Below, in pieces: positions 53,591 through 62,498 of a stretch of DNA of 64,000 nt; position 1 is the stretch's first letter; every line of letters begins with the position of its first letter. The translations under genes were made by a program, and so were the position numbers. The notes beneath the pieces are model-generated. The model was not told the origin of the DNA. It saw only the letters and a list, made by a program, of their open reading frames with translations, and did no database searches. Source of the DNA: Agarilytica sp033852175. GTDB lineage: Bacteria > Pseudomonadota > Gammaproteobacteria > Pseudomonadales > Cellvibrionaceae. The stretch spans positions 62,001-126,000 of the forward strand of contig JAWSUY010000042.1 in the NCBI GenBank assembly GCA_033852175.1, in the 5' to 3' direction.

Positions 53591-56500
53591 TTAAAACTCC
53601 CCACACTCTAAATTTATATTCGTCTCAAATTTGAATGTTGATTTAACAGTATGCCGCTCGGCATAGAACAAATCAAACGTGTATCGATTACCAGGCTCAA
53701 TTCCTAAAGACTCTGCAAGATCAGGCAGATAAATAGACCTAAAAATTAAACCGTGAACGCCACCAATATCAATTGCAAGCTTACCGTTAATAAATACCCA
53801 AAGGTCATCATCCCCACCAAACAAAAAGTGTTCATGACCTTCATAATCAAAAACCAAATGAGACTCTAGCGTAAAGTGATAATTATGGCTTCGCCCTTGA
53901 TTTCCCCAACCCATGTCATCAATAGGGAAGAAGTCAAAGTTGCGATACCTCCAAAGGCCACTTTCTGTCTTAACCATATCAAACTCCATCGGAATTCTAG
54001 AGTTCACCCCTTCAACATCTCGGTACCATTGATTAAACGCATCTACGCCATTTGTCGTTACAGTCGTTCCATCTGGATTTGCATAAACAGGTAAACCATC
54101 GCTTCCGAGATCCTGCTCAACTATGCCCTCTTCATATGCAATTACGTACTCAAAGTCAGGATGCGTATCCTTAAAATCACGAATTACCGCAGGAAACTTA
54201 CGAGTAGTTACATCGGAATAATCACACTCAAACGTTTGCTCTTTTACAACGATGGTCACAGTATCGCTATCGGTAAATTCACCATCATCCACAGTCAATT
54301 GAACAACATAGGTACCGGCAACATCAGGCGCAAAACTGGGAGACATTTTAGATGTGTCTTCTAGCTCAACATTTGTGTCATCAGGAAGACTTGTGAAGCT
54401 CCATTGATAGCTCAGCTCCATACCTTCTGGGTCATAACTAGACGAACCATTTAGCACAACACTATCATCAACTTCATAGTCGGCATCTTCACCGGCATTG
54501 GCAACCGGCGCTAAGTTCTCAGAAGTAATAATAAGCGAATCTGGAACACTATCTTGGAAACCATCATTAACGATGAGTTGAACAACATAATCTCCAAAAG
54601 CTGACATTTGAAATGACGGAGTTGAAGACGTCTCACCAGTCAATGCAGCACTTCCACCATTAGGCTGACTAATAATACTCCAGTTGTAGGTCAATGCATC
54701 ACCTTCAGCATCAGAGCTTAAAGAACCATCTAAATCTATTAGTTGGTCAAGCAGAGCACTGCGATCATCGCCTGCATTTGCAACAGGAGCAACATTAGAG
54801 CTGTCAATTGTCATCAGATCAGGATCTGAATCAGTAAAACCATCGTTCACAACAAGCTGTATCGTGTACTGACCCAACAAATCAGGTTCGAAACTGGCGC
54901 TCACGCTACCCGAATTACCGATTTGAGAGGCGCTGCCTACTGGTGCATTCAAAACCGACCAAGTATAGGTCAGTAGATCGCCATCAATATCAGAGCTACC
55001 CGCTCCACTCAAAGATACCATCTCGCTAGGGAAGCCGGATTGATCTTCACCGGCATCTGCAATAGGAGCTATATTACCCACATCTAGAAGTACCTCATCA
55101 GCGCTACTATCTTCTTTGCCGTCGTTCACAACCAATGCGATCTTATATGTACCCAAGCTATTAACACGAACACTAGGACGAACATCTGTCGTCGACAATA
55201 GCTCGATTCCATCTTCATCTGAAGCCTCAACAATAGACCAGCGATAAGTTAAAGCGTCACCATCCGCATCAGTACTAGCAGAACCATCCAGTGTTATTTC
55301 GGAACCTACATGTACAGGTTGATCATTTCCGGCATTAGCTACTGGAGCAACATTACCGACACTAACCTGAACTTGGTCTGCAACACTATCATCTTGACCA
55401 TCATTCACAATCAGCTGTAATACATAATCTCCCTGAGCATTAATAATTGCACTTGGAGTAGCGCTTTCTATTGATGAAAGGCTTATACCATCAGGAGTAG
55501 ACGCCGAAGCTATTGACCAAGCGTATGAAATTTCAGCGCCGTCAGGATCGAATGAGCTGCTTCCGTCAAGCAGGACTTCGTCTCCAACATTTGCAAGTTG
55601 ATCTTCACCTGCATTTGCGACTGGTATTATATTTCCAGCAGAAATCTGAACAAAATCAGCTTCGCTATCCACCCAGCCATCATTAACAATTAACTGTATT
55701 TGATATTCACCCTGCTCTAACACTTCAACTTCTAGCACCTCACCGTGCATATCTCCAAGCAATATACCGTCTGCAGGGCCATCGACGACTGACCAAGAGT
55801 AAGCGAGAACATCGAGATCCATATCAATACTGGCGCTACCATCAAGTGAAACCGTCTCCCCGACAACAGCAACAACATTTTCACCAGCTTCTGCAACTGG
55901 AGCAGAGTTTCCAATAGTAATTTGTACGAAGTCAGGTTCGCTCTCAACCTCCCCATCAGAAACGACTAATTGAACAACGTAGTCGCCTCGACTCTCAGCT
56001 ACAAGAATAGCAGTCACTGAATTAGCCAAAACTAGTGTCAAACCATCACTTGGGTCAGCTTCGCTAATACTCCACTGATAGCTTAATACGTCACCATCAG
56101 GGTCTATACTAGCATCGCCATTTAAACGAATTAAATGGGCTACAAATGTTTCAATATTGTCACCAGCATTCGCTATAGGCTGAGCGTTTATTGGTTCGGG
56201 CGGTAGCGTAGGCTCGGGGTCCGGCGTCGTGGTTGGTGTTGGCTCAATGGTCGGAACCGGAGTCGCTGTTGGTTCAATTGTTGGCGTTGGATCCGGAGTC
56301 ATTGTTGGTTCAGCAGTTGGAACCGGGGTAGAAGTTGGCGTTGGCGCAATCGTTGGAACTGGAGTAGAAGTTGGCGTTGGCGCAATCGTTGGAACTGGAG
56401 TAGAAGTTGGCTCTACAGTTGGCGTTGGCGCAATCGTTGGAACCGGGGTAGAAGTTGGCTCTACAGTTGGCGTTGGCGCAATCGTTGGAACTGGGGTAGA

Positions 56501-58522
56501 AGTTGGTTCTGCAGTTGGCGTTGGCGCAATCGTTGGAACCGGTGTAAAAGTTGGTTCTGCAGTTGGCGTTGGCGCAATCGTTGGAACAGGGGTAGAAGTT
56601 GGTTCTGCAGTTGGCGTTGGCTCAATTGTTGGAACCGGGGTAGAAGTTGGTTCTGCAGTTGGCGTTGGCGCAATCGTTGGAACCGGGGTAGAAGTTGGTT
56701 CTGCAGTTGGCGTTGGCTCAATTGTTGGAACCGGGGTCGATGTTGGCACTGGCTGAACAGTAGGAATAGGCGTCACCACCACTGTTGGAACCGGCTCAAG
56801 GGTAGGAAAAGGTGTTGGCAGTATTGTTGGGCCAGGAGTTTCAATAACGACAGGCGTAATTGGTGGTGGAGGCTCAGTAGGTGTCGGCACAACTGTTGGT
56901 GTAGGCAGCCAAGCTGGAGGGGGCGTAGGAACTACGACGACAGAAGGGTCGTCACAAAAAATCTGCGAACTATCCAGGTTATCTTCAAAATCCGCATTGA
57001 AAGGCTCATATGGAAAATCGCCGTTTGCTTGAGGCTGAGCAATAGCAATATCGGTATACACAGTGTTTGACTTTGTTTTTACGATGGGAAGCATCTTCTT
57101 GTTATCTAGCACCCATAAGCCATAGCGACTATCAATATCATCGATATTCGAATCATCGCGGCAAAAGGAACTGATATCTCTGTCGTCTATGGTGGTACAT
57201 TTTGACCAGCTCACCAAAGCTCGATCAGAGCCATCACGGTATGTCTCAAGTGCACTGTACCAACCTTTAACTGAAACTTGGTTGGGGTACAAATCCACTT
57301 CCCCATCAATCACAGACTGAGGGGAAAACCCTCCAAATACTTGATCCGCATTTCCCGATTGAGGAGACTGCAACTCAACGGGATTACCACCAAGAAACTG
57401 GTTGTACTCATGCTGAAGAATCGCGACGAGCTTTCCGTTCTCAGCCTGCTTGATTTCACTAATAGCCAAAAATGCTGCGTCTGAGCCACCAACGCTAACA
57501 GTGTCATAAAGCTGCTCCATACCGCCTCCAGCTGGAGTCATACGCAAAATAGTGTAATTATTCGTTGCAACCACAGCTCCAACTGGAGTTTCAATCGCGT
57601 ACTGGCACATTGCGTCATCAGACCAAAGTTCAGGCTTAGATAAACCCGAGGCTTTTTGCTGAGAAAACAAATCATCATAGCCAGCCTCACGAGACATAGG
57701 CTTTTGGAAATTGACACCACACTCCTTCACTAACTCATAGCTACGAGACCAGCGTACAAAAACGATTCGCCCATCATTCATTGTCAAAGGGTGAATATCG
57801 TGGTTATTTCCATACGTTAACTGAAGAATATCACTGCCTTCAAGGCTCATTGAGTGCAACAAAGAAGGTCTTTCGCTAGGGCTTACTTTAAAACAGTTTT
57901 CACCATCTTCCTCATCAACAATATTGTCTACAGGGCTATTAGGGTTGCCTGCCGCTCGGTCTGAGGAAAATACAACCCCTCCGTTGTCCGTATAAGTGGG
58001 ATCAGTATCCTCACCAGCATTCGCAACACCATTATCCTCAATTAAACGACGAATTGATTTTGTCTCAAAATCGTATTCGTAGACATTCCAGGTGTAGTCT
58101 GAAGAATGCCCATCAGGACCATGTGCAGCAAAAAGTAATGTTGAGCCATCTTCAGATGTTTTCAGATTTTTAACATCAAATTGGCTACTACCAAAGTACG
58201 CCTTCAACACTTCCGTTGACAATGCATCTATGTCGAGACTGGATTGAACGACAAGCTTTGCACCAGGACGAAAATCGTACGGAGAGCCTACATTTAAGGG
58301 AGCGTCGCTTTTTTGAGAAAGGGCTTGTGTGTATTTTTCAATGTTTGCCTGGGACTCAGCGCTAATGCTGCGCTCAACGTATGCAAACGTAGTGTCGTGA
58401 GACAAAGCCGCATCTTCATCACTGCCAGAATCTTCGCCACCAGAACAACCGAATAGCGCCACAGAGGCAAAGGATGCCAAAGCGAAAGTCTTACTTATTT
58501 TGGACAATTTAAATATGATCAT
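53591..58522 (-). CDS. Giant fibro-slime lipoprotein with PT-linker and seven PKD-like domains
   Basis: About 1643 residues from ATG 58522 (an upstream GTG adds two). Signal peptide ending ALFGC gives a lipoprotein. Residues about 120-520 look like a TolB-type propeller (DGSTLLFAAHGPDG, GGVVFSSDRAAGNP, MNDGRIVFVRWSR). A Pro/Thr linker follows (about 530-785) with seven 16-residue repeats plus two short ones. Seven PKD/REJ-like beta domains come next (about 790-1440, each starting around NAGED). The last 200 residues form a fibro-slime (PA14-related) domain (NYHFTLESHLVFDYEG, FGGDDDLWVFINGKLAIDIGGVHG). Such terminal domains are linked to cellulose/surface binding in Fibrobacter. Its role here is inferred to be adhesion or surface recognition. 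Confidence 0.88.
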   Translation of the reverse strand: MIIFKLSKISKTFALASFASVALFGCSGGEDSGSDEDAALSHDTTFAYVERSISAESQANIEKYTQALSQKSDAPLNVGSPYDFRPGAKLVVQSSLDIDALSTEVLKAYFGSSQFDVKNLKTSEDGSTLLFAAHGPDGHSSDYTWNVYEYDFETKSIRRLIEDNGVANAGEDTDPTYTDNGGVVFSSDRAAGNPNSPVDNIVDEEDGENCFKVSPSERPSLLHSMSLEGSDILQLTYGNNHDIHPLTMNDGRIVFVRWSRSYELVKECGVNFQKPMSREAGYDDLFSQQKASGLSKPELWSDDAMCQYAIETPVGAVVATNNYTILRMTPAGGGMEQLYDTVSVGGSDAAFLAISEIKQAENGKLVAILQHEYNQFLGGNPVELQSPQSGNADQVFGGFSPQSVIDGEVDLYPNQVSVKGWYSALETYRDGSDRALVSWSKCTTIDDRDISSFCRDDSNIDDIDSRYGLWVLDNKKMLPIVKTKSNTVYTDIAIAQPQANGDFPYEPFNADFEDNLDSSQIFCDDPSVVVVPTPPPAWLPTPTVVPTPTEPPPPITPVVIETPGPTILPTPFPTLEPVPTVVVTPIPTVQPVPTSTPVPTIEPTPTAEPTSTPVPTIAPTPTAEPTSTPVPTIEPTPTAEPTSTPVPTIAPTPTAEPTFTPVPTIAPTPTAEPTSTPVPTIAPTPTVEPTSTPVPTIAPTPTVEPTSTPVPTIAPTPTSTPVPTIAPTPTSTPVPTAEPTMTPDPTPTIEPTATPVPTIEPTPTTTPDPEPTLPPEPINAQPIANAGDNIETFVAHLIRLNGDASIDPDGDVLSYQWSISEADPSDGLTLVLANSVTAILVAESRGDYVVQLVVSDGEVESEPDFVQITIGNSAPVAEAGENVVAVVGETVSLDGSASIDMDLDVLAYSWSVVDGPADGILLGDMHGEVLEVEVLEQGEYQIQLIVNDGWVDSEADFVQISAGNIIPVANAGEDQLANVGDEVLLDGSSSFDPDGAEISYAWSIASASTPDGISLSSIESATPSAIINAQGDYVLQLIVNDGQDDSVADQVQVSVGNVAPVANAGNDQPVHVGSEITLDGSASTDADGDALTYRWSIVEASDEDGIELLSTTDVRPSVRVNSLGTYKIALVVNDGKEDSSADEVLLDVGNIAPIADAGEDQSGFPSEMVSLSGAGSSDIDGDLLTYTWSVLNAPVGSASQIGNSGSVSASFEPDLLGQYTIQLVVNDGFTDSDPDLMTIDSSNVAPVANAGDDRSALLDQLIDLDGSLSSDAEGDALTYNWSIISQPNGGSAALTGETSSTPSFQMSAFGDYVVQLIVNDGFQDSVPDSLIITSENLAPVANAGEDADYEVDDSVVLNGSSSYDPEGMELSYQWSFTSLPDDTNVELEDTSKMSPSFAPDVAGTYVVQLTVDDGEFTDSDTVTIVVKEQTFECDYSDVTTRKFPAVIRDFKDTHPDFEYVIAYEEGIVEQDLGSDGLPVYANPDGTTVTTNGVDAFNQWYRDVEGVNSRIPMEFDMVKTESGLWRYRNFDFFPIDDMGWGNQGRSHNYHFTLESHLVFDYEGHEHFLFGGDDDLWVFINGKLAIDIGGVHGLIFRSIYLPDLAESLGIEPGNRYTFDLFYAERHTVKSTFKFETNINLECGEF
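56315..56750. repeat. 48-bp tandem repeat encoding the PT-linker
   Basis: A 48-bp unit, encoding the 16-residue unit TPTAEPTSTPVPTIAP, recurs seven times with few changes, then two units shortened by 12 bases. High sequence identity suggests recent expansion, so linker length may vary between strains. It also creates a spurious plus-strand ORF. Confidence 0.85.
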
Positions 58523-58528
58523 AATCAC

Positions 58529-58999
58529 TAAACCGCACCACGAATTCTTTTATCAGATACGATCTATTATCTCTAATACAAAAGCATTAGTCTGGTAGCG
58601 GTTCTCAAAACGAGGAAGAGGCACGAAAGAAAGGTTAAAACTGTGAGGCAGTTACTGCTTATAAGCATCAATAAACTTAGTTTGACGCGTCTATCTCCCT
58701 GTAATTAAGAATTAAAAAAAAATTGCAGGCTCACTATTGCGTAAAAGAATACACAAGCATGTACATACCGATAGAACCGATTTGACGCCTAATACTTTTA
58801 TCTGGAAAAATGAACTCAACCAAAAAAGCATTACAAAAGCATTAGCTTGGCTTCAGGTGAATTAGACAGCGGTATCGAGTATATCGTTTTCTTAAGCGTA
58901 TAACGTACAGTATTAGGGCATTATTTAGATTTGGATTGAATTTAAGCTAATCTACCGAAGTCTAAAACTGAATGTATTAATTGTATTAGAGGAGACAAA
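58529..58999. other. 471-bp gap above the fibro-slime gene
   Basis: It holds the promoter of the giant lipoprotein. TACAAAAGCATTAG occurs twice exactly (58577-58590 and 58832-58845), 255 bp apart, each followed by TGG after two bases; a partial copy lies beside the second. Confidence 0.5.
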
Positions 59000-59074
59000 A
59001 TGCACACCAAAAACTGGTGTGCATATAGATTTAAAAAGTGCGCGTATGAAAGACAGAAGAATTTTGCACATTAA
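59000..59074 (+). CDS. Possible 24-residue peptide with a hairpin at its start
   Basis: AGAGGAG sits 5 bases above an ATG; the ORF runs MHTKNWCAYRFKKCAYERQ and ends KNFAH. The first 25 bases are ATGCACACCA-loop-TGGTGTGCAT, a perfect 10-bp stem with a five-base loop that would bury the start codon. On the minus strand the same hairpin followed by TTTTGT may be a weak terminator of the PglI/TolQR operon, which is the simpler reading. Confidence 0.3.
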   Translation: MHTKNWCAYRFKKCAYERQKNFAH

Positions 59075-59130
59075 ACCAACTTTAGACCTTCCACAACGTT
59101 TCTGCTGACACAGCAAGCTTGAAATACTGG

Positions 59131-60087
59131 CTAGCCAGGCAGCAAATTAAATTTATAACTTATGCGCTGTGACGAAACCTCCTGAACACCAAAATTCAAC
59201 TTCTGAATTGTCCGAAGGATTTTTTTCTCAAGCTCTGGAGAGTTTAACTCACTTGAAACAAGCCTTAACGCTGTTACTTCGCCGCTTGGCTGAATAACCA
59301 GCTCAAACACAAACACACCGGCTAGCCCTGGAGAGATCCGCAACTCGCGCTGATAAAGCATATTCACCCGACTCTTGCCTGCCTCAATAATCCGCCGAAT
59401 AGATTCAGTTGAACGATACCCCTTAAGATCGGAATAAAAATTGGAACTGTCAGTTAGCGGAGCACCATCATCAAGAAACCCATCTAAAGTTGCTGACTTA
59501 TGTGCAGCCAAAGCAACATTTTCGTGCTTCATCATTGACTCGTCGACAATAATCCCCTCGCTTCTCTGATGAAGCTTATCATCCCCCAAAACCGTACTAT
59601 CAGCTCGAGTGATTTTACCGCCAGTACTGGTAGAAACATTTTTTTTCTGTAATTTTGACAGATCTAACGATTGCCTCAAAGAATTAAGCTGGCTCGACAA
59701 TGCAGCCAAACCTTGCGCCTCTACAATAGTTTTCTTTTTTTTCTGTTTCGCAATAGTCTTTGCGTCTTTTGGCTTAGCATCTTTCTTTTGTAAGGGCTGA
59801 TTTATTTGTTTCGGTTTGCGTTTTGGCTTAACGGGCGCGGGCTCAGGTGTTGACTCAGGCTCGACAACAATGGGCTCAAGAACAATTTTCATTTTTACAA
59901 TATCAAGTTCACGCTCTTCATAATCTTTTTCAATAATCGGCAACCATGGGATTACCAAAAACAAAAGTATTAGAGGGACAACGAATCTTAAAAGCGTTCG
60001 TTTGAACTTTTCTTTCTGGCGTTCATCTTCCTCCCACGGTAATTGTAGGTCGAGAGCATAAGGTGAGTTAACAGATAAGATCGTCAT
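59131..60087 (-). CDS. AgmX/PglI- and TonB-like energy transducer
   Basis: 318 residues from ATG 60087 (TGATG with the upstream gene; a GTG three bases earlier is possible). A single N-terminal helix (RTLLRFVVPLILLFLVIPWLPII) follows a cytosolic part of about 25 residues. A Pro/Lys linker (EPVKPKRKPKQINQPLQKKD) and coiled-coil-like middle follow, then a C-terminal domain (about 230-318) with RELRISPGLAGVFVFELVIQPSGEVTALRLVSSELN, the AgmX/PglI C-terminal signature. It should convey proton-motive force from TolQ/TolR proteins across the periplasm. Last gene of the operon. Confidence 0.85.
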   Translation of the reverse strand: MTILSVNSPYALDLQLPWEEDERQKEKFKRTLLRFVVPLILLFLVIPWLPIIEKDYEERELDIVKMKIVLEPIVVEPESTPEPAPVKPKRKPKQINQPLQKKDAKPKDAKTIAKQKKKKTIVEAQGLAALSSQLNSLRQSLDLSKLQKKNVSTSTGGKITRADSTVLGDDKLHQRSEGIIVDESMMKHENVALAAHKSATLDGFLDDGAPLTDSSNFYSDLKGYRSTESIRRIIEAGKSRVNMLYQRELRISPGLAGVFVFELVIQPSGEVTALRLVSSELNSPELEKKILRTIQKLNFGVQEVSSQRISYKFNLLPG

Positions 60088-60632
60088 CACCCCTCACCGC
60101 CCCCGCTGGAACCAGCATTGGCGGGAGAGGCTATAAATGGAGAAGAAGAATCTACCACCCTGTTGACGGCAAGAGAAATATTAAAAAATGACTGTTTACG
60201 GCAGGTAGCCATGACGCTTTTCAAAAGAAAGTAAGGCGCCTCTTTGTCTCCCATAACGATCACTGCAAGTCCATTCTTTTCTTGGAAAGGCGTTAATTCA
60301 CCGAGCTTTTCACGATGCTCTATTAACTTTGCCTCTAGAGCAACTATAATGTCTTCCGGACCAGTTATCACATCCGCGACATTTGCTATTTTTTCTTTGC
60401 CAACCCAGATTTCTTCGCGATTGACCCGAATCATAAGCTCTTCATGAGGCACTTCGCCCTTAGTGGAGTTAGGCAGGTGCACAAACTTCGCGTCGTCAAT
60501 TTTTTGCGCTTCACCCGAGTTCAATAATAGAAAGAAGACTAGAATGGTAAAAATATCCATTAGAGCCACCAAGCTTAACTTAGGTGACCCAGAGACTTTT
60601 TTCCTGGGATAGAATATGGTTGAACTAATCAT
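60087..60632 (-). CDS. ExbD/TolR-family protein 2 (with transmembrane Asp)
   Basis: 181 residues. One helix (LSLVALMDIFTILVFFLLLN) carries the Asp typical of the ExbD/TolR proton path. The periplasmic part (about 45-165) includes VIVMGDKEAPYFLLKSVMATCRKQSFFNISLAVNRV. C-terminus is Gly/Ser-rich. Overlaps both neighbours by a few bases. It likely forms the stator with the TolQ protein. Confidence 0.88.
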   Translation of the reverse strand: MISSTIFYPRKKVSGSPKLSLVALMDIFTILVFFLLLNSGEAQKIDDAKFVHLPNSTKGEVPHEELMIRVNREEIWVGKEKIANVADVITGPEDIIVALEAKLIEHREKLGELTPFQEKNGLAVIVMGDKEAPYFLLKSVMATCRKQSFFNISLAVNRVVDSSSPFIASPANAGSSGGGEG

Positions 60633-61216
60633 TGTAATCGAGTTTTAACCACTGTTCGTGAATCGTCTAAAGAAATTTCTGGGAACAACTCAATTTCAAC
60701 AACACTGGCCACTACAACGGTACGATAAGACTTTAAAGTATCCATAGTGCCAATAATATATTGATAATCAATATCCAATTCAGAGCGAAGTAAAACATCT
60801 CGCTTTTCACTGACCTGCAATTTAATGGCCTGCAAAACATAAGATAACTGTCGATAATCGTAGATTCTTGTCGCTTCTGGTACAGAGGTAAGCTCCCCTT
60901 TTTCGTCAGTATCAACTGAGCTCAGCGTAGCCGAATCCTCAGCTACCTGAAGTAAGGGAATATCTTGAATCAAGGTATTCTCAGGATAAAAGACTCGAAA
61001 CCCGGTCTCAGAGATTTCCACCTCCAGCTTTGATTGAGGGTCATCCGTTTGAAACTCACCACCAGTAAGCTCTGGCAACTTCACTTCAAGAACTGTCGTT
61101 TGTGTAAATGTCATGCTCAACAATAATACTGGCACTAACACGATCATCAAATTCATGAACGAGGTAACATCAATATCAGCGTCACTTTCGACTTTATGCT
61201 TATATTTAAAGTTCAT
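60629..61216 (-). CDS. ExbD/TolR-family protein 1 (Asn in place of the Asp)
   Basis: 195 residues. The helix DVTSFMNLMIVLVPVLLLSMTF aligns with the ExbD/TolR helix, but has Asn at the position where the catalytic Asp normally is. The soluble part has LLRSELDIDYQYIIGTMDTLKSYRTVVVASVVEIELFPEI, a recognisable ExbD end. It pairs with the Asp-bearing second copy; a non-protonated partner suggests asymmetry. It follows the TolQ-like gene by 14 bases. Confidence 0.85.
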   Translation of the reverse strand: MNFKYKHKVESDADIDVTSFMNLMIVLVPVLLLSMTFTQTTVLEVKLPELTGGEFQTDDPQSKLEVEISETGFRVFYPENTLIQDIPLLQVAEDSATLSSVDTDEKGELTSVPEATRIYDYRQLSYVLQAIKLQVSEKRDVLLRSELDIDYQYIIGTMDTLKSYRTVVVASVVEIELFPEISLDDSRTVVKTRLQ

Positions 61217-61230
61217 CTGATGAAAAACTC

Positions 61231-62109
61231 TTAATTAGTCTTTTCCGATGAGTCGTCATCCTCACTAGGCTCGGCTTGCTCGTCACTAACATCGTCAGGA
61301 TTTTCTTCTGACTCTGGATTAGCATCATGCTGAGCAGGCTCGTCTTGAGCCACTTCCAGTTCTGCAGGCTCTACCGCAAGCTCTACTGCAGGCTCTACCA
61401 CGGGAACAGGCGCTTCAGGTTGAACCTGAGCGAAAGTGCTGGCCACGCCAGGTCTTGGCATTCCAGCCTCGATCAGACGGTGAATCGTCATGATATTTAG
61501 AAATTTAACCGATGCCATTTCTATGCTGGTAACAATTTTACTGGTCTTGCTTTGAAGAACGGCATGTAAAACGAGAAGAGGTATTGCTGAAATCAAACCA
61601 AACGCAGTTGTATTCATCGCAACAGAAATAGACAGTGATAATAACTCAGACTTTTCAGCAGGATCAGCATTTGCCACAGCCGTAAATGCACCAATCAAAC
61701 CAATAATAGTTCCAAGCAACCCCAATAAGGTCGCAATATTCGCCAACACTGCCAAATATCCAGTTCGCGCCTCAATACGAGGCATAGTCTCGAGCATACC
61801 TTCACTCATAGAGTTTTCAATATCAGCTCGCTGCTTAGAAACCTTCATCATATCGAGGCCACAGCCAATAATACGAGTAACTGGAACACTTACTTCACGC
61901 GTGTATAGCTGCATTTTCTCTAAATCGGTCGTGCGCAACAATGGCAAAAAATCACCGAATGCTTTTATATTACGATAGCGTTCACGCGTCAGGTAGACCC
62001 AGCGCTCTAAAGAAATTGCCAGTCCAACGGCTAGCACGAACGCAATAGGGTAAATGAAAAAACCGCCGTCCTGAAAAAAACGTGCGATTGTGCTGTATAT
62101 ATCAACCAT
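61231..62109 (-). CDS. MotA/TolQ/ExbB proton channel protein
   Basis: 292 residues. N-terminal helix (FFIYPIAFVLAVGLAISLERWVYL), then a cytosolic loop and two helices: LAVLANIATLLGLLGTIIGLIGAF and LSISVAMNTTAFGLISAIPLLVLHA, which carry the family's Thr/Pro/Ala motifs. The last 70 residues form an acidic tail rich in Glu, Ala, Pro and Asp, absent from TolQ and ExbB. It forms the ion channel of the complex with the two ExbD-like proteins. Confidence 0.92.
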   Translation of the reverse strand: MVDIYSTIARFFQDGGFFIYPIAFVLAVGLAISLERWVYLTRERYRNIKAFGDFLPLLRTTDLEKMQLYTREVSVPVTRIIGCGLDMMKVSKQRADIENSMSEGMLETMPRIEARTGYLAVLANIATLLGLLGTIIGLIGAFTAVANADPAEKSELLSLSISVAMNTTAFGLISAIPLLVLHAVLQSKTSKIVTSIEMASVKFLNIMTIHRLIEAGMPRPGVASTFAQVQPEAPVPVVEPAVELAVEPAELEVAQDEPAQHDANPESEENPDDVSDEQAEPSEDDDSSEKTN

Positions 62110-62173
62110 GACTTTTTCTCTTTAAATCATTAACTAGAAAATCGTGCTCTCCACATGGAGCCGCTACTCACTA

Positions 62174-62497
62174 TTATTCTTTTCCCAACGTATTTTCCAT
62201 GTCGAGTTCACCGTAAATTGACATAGAGCGCACCATGATATCGCGATCAATCAACTCCAACGTTCGGTCATTTTTTTGCTCTATATTCCAGTGCAACTTG
62301 TCCGGCGCTCCGGTCTCTTTCCAAGGAATAAAATAACTGACTGTCGGCTGCTCTTTGTCACCGATTAGTGTCGACTCCAAATAAAGAGTTGGTTCTTCCG
62401 ACACATTAACCGTTTTAGCAGTCTTTCTATTCTCGTCTTCAGCAAAACCGATCGGAGATACTACACAAATCAATATTAAAAATCGCTGAATTTTCAT
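62174..62497 (-). CDS. Small exported protein of the TolQ-like operon
   Basis: 107 residues from ATG 62497, one base after the preceding stop (TAATATG). Signal peptide (FLILICVVSPIGFAED) and then a polar beta-rich part with LYLESTLIGDKEQPTVSYFIPWKETG. Periplasmic. No family recognised. Embedded between the TPR lipoprotein and TolQ-like genes, so it is likely part of the same complex. Confidence 0.65.
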   Translation of the reverse strand: MKIQRFLILICVVSPIGFAEDENRKTAKTVNVSEEPTLYLESTLIGDKEQPTVSYFIPWKETGAPDKLHWNIEQKNDRTLELIDRDIMVRSMSIYGELDMENTLGKE

Positions 62498-62498
62498 A

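Noticed and set aside
53407..53604. Minus-strand 65-codon ORF
   Set aside because: It runs through the perfect terminator palindrome and into the 3' end of the large lipoprotein gene.
56315..56750. CRISPR-like regular repeats
   Set aside because: The units are contiguous coding repeats without unique spacers, lie inside a gene, and no cas gene is present.
56229..56756. Plus-strand open frame with a Val/Gly-rich repeated product
   Set aside because: It is the antisense shadow of the PT-linker repeats; low-complexity coding DNA leaves the opposite frame open.
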